From NCBI GenBank assembly GCA_018715855.1, contig DVKW01000068.1, positions 1 to 13,597 on the forward strand: a stretch of 13,597 bases of DNA, in the 5' to 3' direction. This DNA is from Candidatus Galligastranaerophilus intestinigallinarum (lineage in GTDB: Bacteria; Cyanobacteriota; Vampirovibrionia; Gastranaerophilales; Gastranaerophilaceae). The notes beneath the pieces were generated by a model. The model saw nothing but the letters and a program-made list of their open reading frames with translations. It was not told the DNA's origin and made no database searches. A program made the position numbers and the translations under genes. This document shows, in pieces, positions 12,682-13,597 of the stretch. Numbering within the stretch: the first letter of the stretch is position 1; every line of letters starts with the position of its first letter.

Positions 12682-13116
12682 ATGGCACCAACAAACAAAA
12701 AAGTTACAGGGAAAATTAAGCTTCAAATTGAAGCAGGAAAGGCAAATCCTTCACCTCCCGTTGGCCCTGCGTTAGGTCAAAAAGGTGTAAACATCATGGA
12801 CTTTTGCAAACAGTTTAACGATAGAACTGCTTCAATGGCAGGCTATGTTATTCCTGTTGTAATTGACGTATATGAAGACAGAAGCTTTACATTTGTTACT
12901 AAATCACCCCCGGCTGCTGTTTTAATTAAAAAAGCAATTAATTTATCAAAAGGTTCTGCTCAACCGAATAAAACTAAAGTAGGTCAAATTACAAAAGCAC
13001 AACTTGAAGAAATTGCTAAAACTAAAATGGAAGACCTTAATGCTACAAGCTTGGAAGCTGCAGTTAAAATGATTGCAGGCAGCGCAAGAGCTATGGGCGT
13101 TACCGTTGTAGATTAA
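12682..13116 (+). CDS. rplK: 50S ribosomal protein L11
   Basis: This is a 144-residue protein of standard L11 length. The N-terminal domain has K-L-Q-I-E-A-G-K-A-N-P-S-P-P-V-G-P-A-L-G-Q-x-G-V-N-I-M (13-39), the proline-rich thiostrepton-linked region. The C-terminal domain binds the GTPase-associated 23S rRNA and has P-N-K-T-K-V-G-Q-I-T (94-103) and the terminal A-G-S-A-R-A-M-G-V-T-V (131-142). L11 supports factor binding and the stringent response. AAAAGGAG stands seven bases before the ATG. It is co-transcribed with rplA and probably controlled by L1 acting on the leader. Confidence 0.97.
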   Translation: MAPTNKKVTGKIKLQIEAGKANPSPPVGPALGQKGVNIMDFCKQFNDRTASMAGYVIPVVIDVYEDRSFTFVTKSPPAAVLIKKAINLSKGSAQPNKTKVGQITKAQLEEIAKTKMEDLNATSLEAAVKMIAGSARAMGVTVVD

Positions 13117-13125
13117 TCGTCGGGA

Positions 13126-13139
13126 GGCAATTTATTGCC
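13126..13139 (+). repeat. Small hairpin between rplK and rplA
   Basis: GGCAA-TTTA-TTGCC is a perfect 5-bp stem with a four-base loop, lying between a purine-rich GGGAGG (13122-13127) and the rplA ribosome binding site (GGAG, 13158-13161). It may modulate re-initiation at rplA. The evidence is pairing only. Confidence 0.35.
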
Positions 13140-13166
13140 GTTATTACCGCAAGAAATGGAGAAAAA

Positions 13167-13597
13167 ATGTCAAAATTAACCAAAAAACAAAAGAAAATAC
13201 AAGAATTAATGGAAGGTTTTAATCAACCTGCAACAGCTGTGGACGCTATTGAAATGCTTCAAAAAGTGGCTTCTGAAACTTCTAAATTTGATGAAACAGT
13301 TGAATGCCACATGAGATTAGGCATTGAAGTTAAACATGCTGACCAACAAGTTAGAAGCACAACGGTTCTTCCTGCAGGTTTAGGTAAAACTGTCAGAGTT
13401 TGCGTTATTGCAAAAGCAGATAAGGCAGCTCTTGCAAAAGAAGCAGGCGCTGATGAAGCAGGTGCAGAGGATGTTATCGAAAAAATTCAAAACGGCTGGT
13501 TTGAATTTGATACATTAATTGCAACGCCTGATATGATGGCTCCTTTAGGAAAATTGGGCCGTGTTTTGGGGCCAAAAGGCTTAATGCCAAACCCAAA
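13167..13597 (+). CDS. rplA: 50S ribosomal protein L1, 3' end cut by window
   Basis: From ATG 13167 (AAATGGAG six bases upstream) the frame runs 143 codons to the edge. L1 features are Y/F-x-x-A-V-D-A-I-E-M-L-like N-PATAVDAIEML (20-31), F-D-E-T-V-E-C-H-M-R-L-G (41-52), R-S-T-T-V-L-P-A-G-L-G-K-T-V-R-V-C-V (63-80), and the L1 signature region with G-K-L-G-R-V-L-G-P-K-G-L-M-P-N-P at the end. L1 forms the stalk beside the ribosomal E-site and represses its own operon by binding the leader upstream of rplK. The remaining third or so lies outside the window. Confidence 0.96.
   Translation, partial: MSKLTKKQKKIQELMEGFNQPATAVDAIEMLQKVASETSKFDETVECHMRLGIEVKHADQQVRSTTVLPAGLGKTVRVCVIAKADKAALAKEAGADEAGAEDVIEKIQNGWFEFDTLIATPDMMAPLGKLGRVLGPKGLMPNP

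Noticed and set aside
1..13597. CRISPR arrays, insertion sequences, phage genes, attachment sites
   Set aside because: No regularly spaced direct repeats, transposase or integrase frames, or target-site duplications were seen.

Overview
The window is AT-rich (roughly 35% GC in the genes). It looks like a chromosomal segment from a low-GC, non-model bacterium, and my best guess is the Gastranaerophilales branch of Vampirovibrionia (formerly Melainabacteria), the non-photosynthetic gut relatives of cyanobacteria. That guess rests on several lineage-type proteins of unknown function with Asn/Ser/Lys-rich N-termini (two carry a P-x-F-x-S-N motif near residue 20), together with conserved core genes. 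It comes from general familiarity, not from a search.

Layout. Bases 1-358 (minus) hold the N-terminal part of a SpmA-type membrane protein. Bases 504-2096 (plus) encode a TPR-repeat protein of unknown role, which converges with a UshA-like 5'-nucleotidase/metallophosphatase (2101-3852, minus). Behind the nucleotidase lies a DtxR/MntR-type regulator (3897-4403, minus) with a palindromic candidate operator directly upstream, so the two may form one metal-responsive unit. Next is a multi-span membrane protein of unknown function (4478-5854, minus). Its leader (about 5855-6037) contains a strong promoter, a 26-codon Met-rich ORF with a good ribosome binding site, a terminator-like hairpin whose loop contains the ORF stop codon, and competing alternative hairpins. 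This reads as a possible transcription-attenuation system and is the most unusual thing in the window. The branched-chain aminotransferase gene ilvE runs the other way from an adjacent promoter and ends in a bidirectional terminator shared with the convergent operon 9581-7205, which encodes a sugar porter and a DUF475/TerC-type membrane protein with overlapping ends. A CheR-like methyltransferase (9670-10419, minus) lies head to head with an AlkD-like DNA glycosylase gene (10475-11158, plus).

From 11282 to the right edge the window holds the classical translation/secretion/transcription cluster rpmG - tRNA-Trp(CCA) - secE - nusG - rplK - rplA (the last cut by the edge). Its intergenic spacers carry RNA structure: a 17-bp hairpin before the tRNA, an unusually GC-rich hairpin cluster between nusG and rplK, and a fold just upstream of rplK that resembles the ribosomal protein L1 binding site. 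That fold is expected to let L1 repress its own operon.

Metabolic links are limited: ilvE serves branched-chain amino acid synthesis or breakdown, the sugar porter carbohydrate uptake, the DtxR-like protein metal or redox sensing, and the nucleotidase nucleotide salvage. No insertion sequence, phage gene or CRISPR array was seen.
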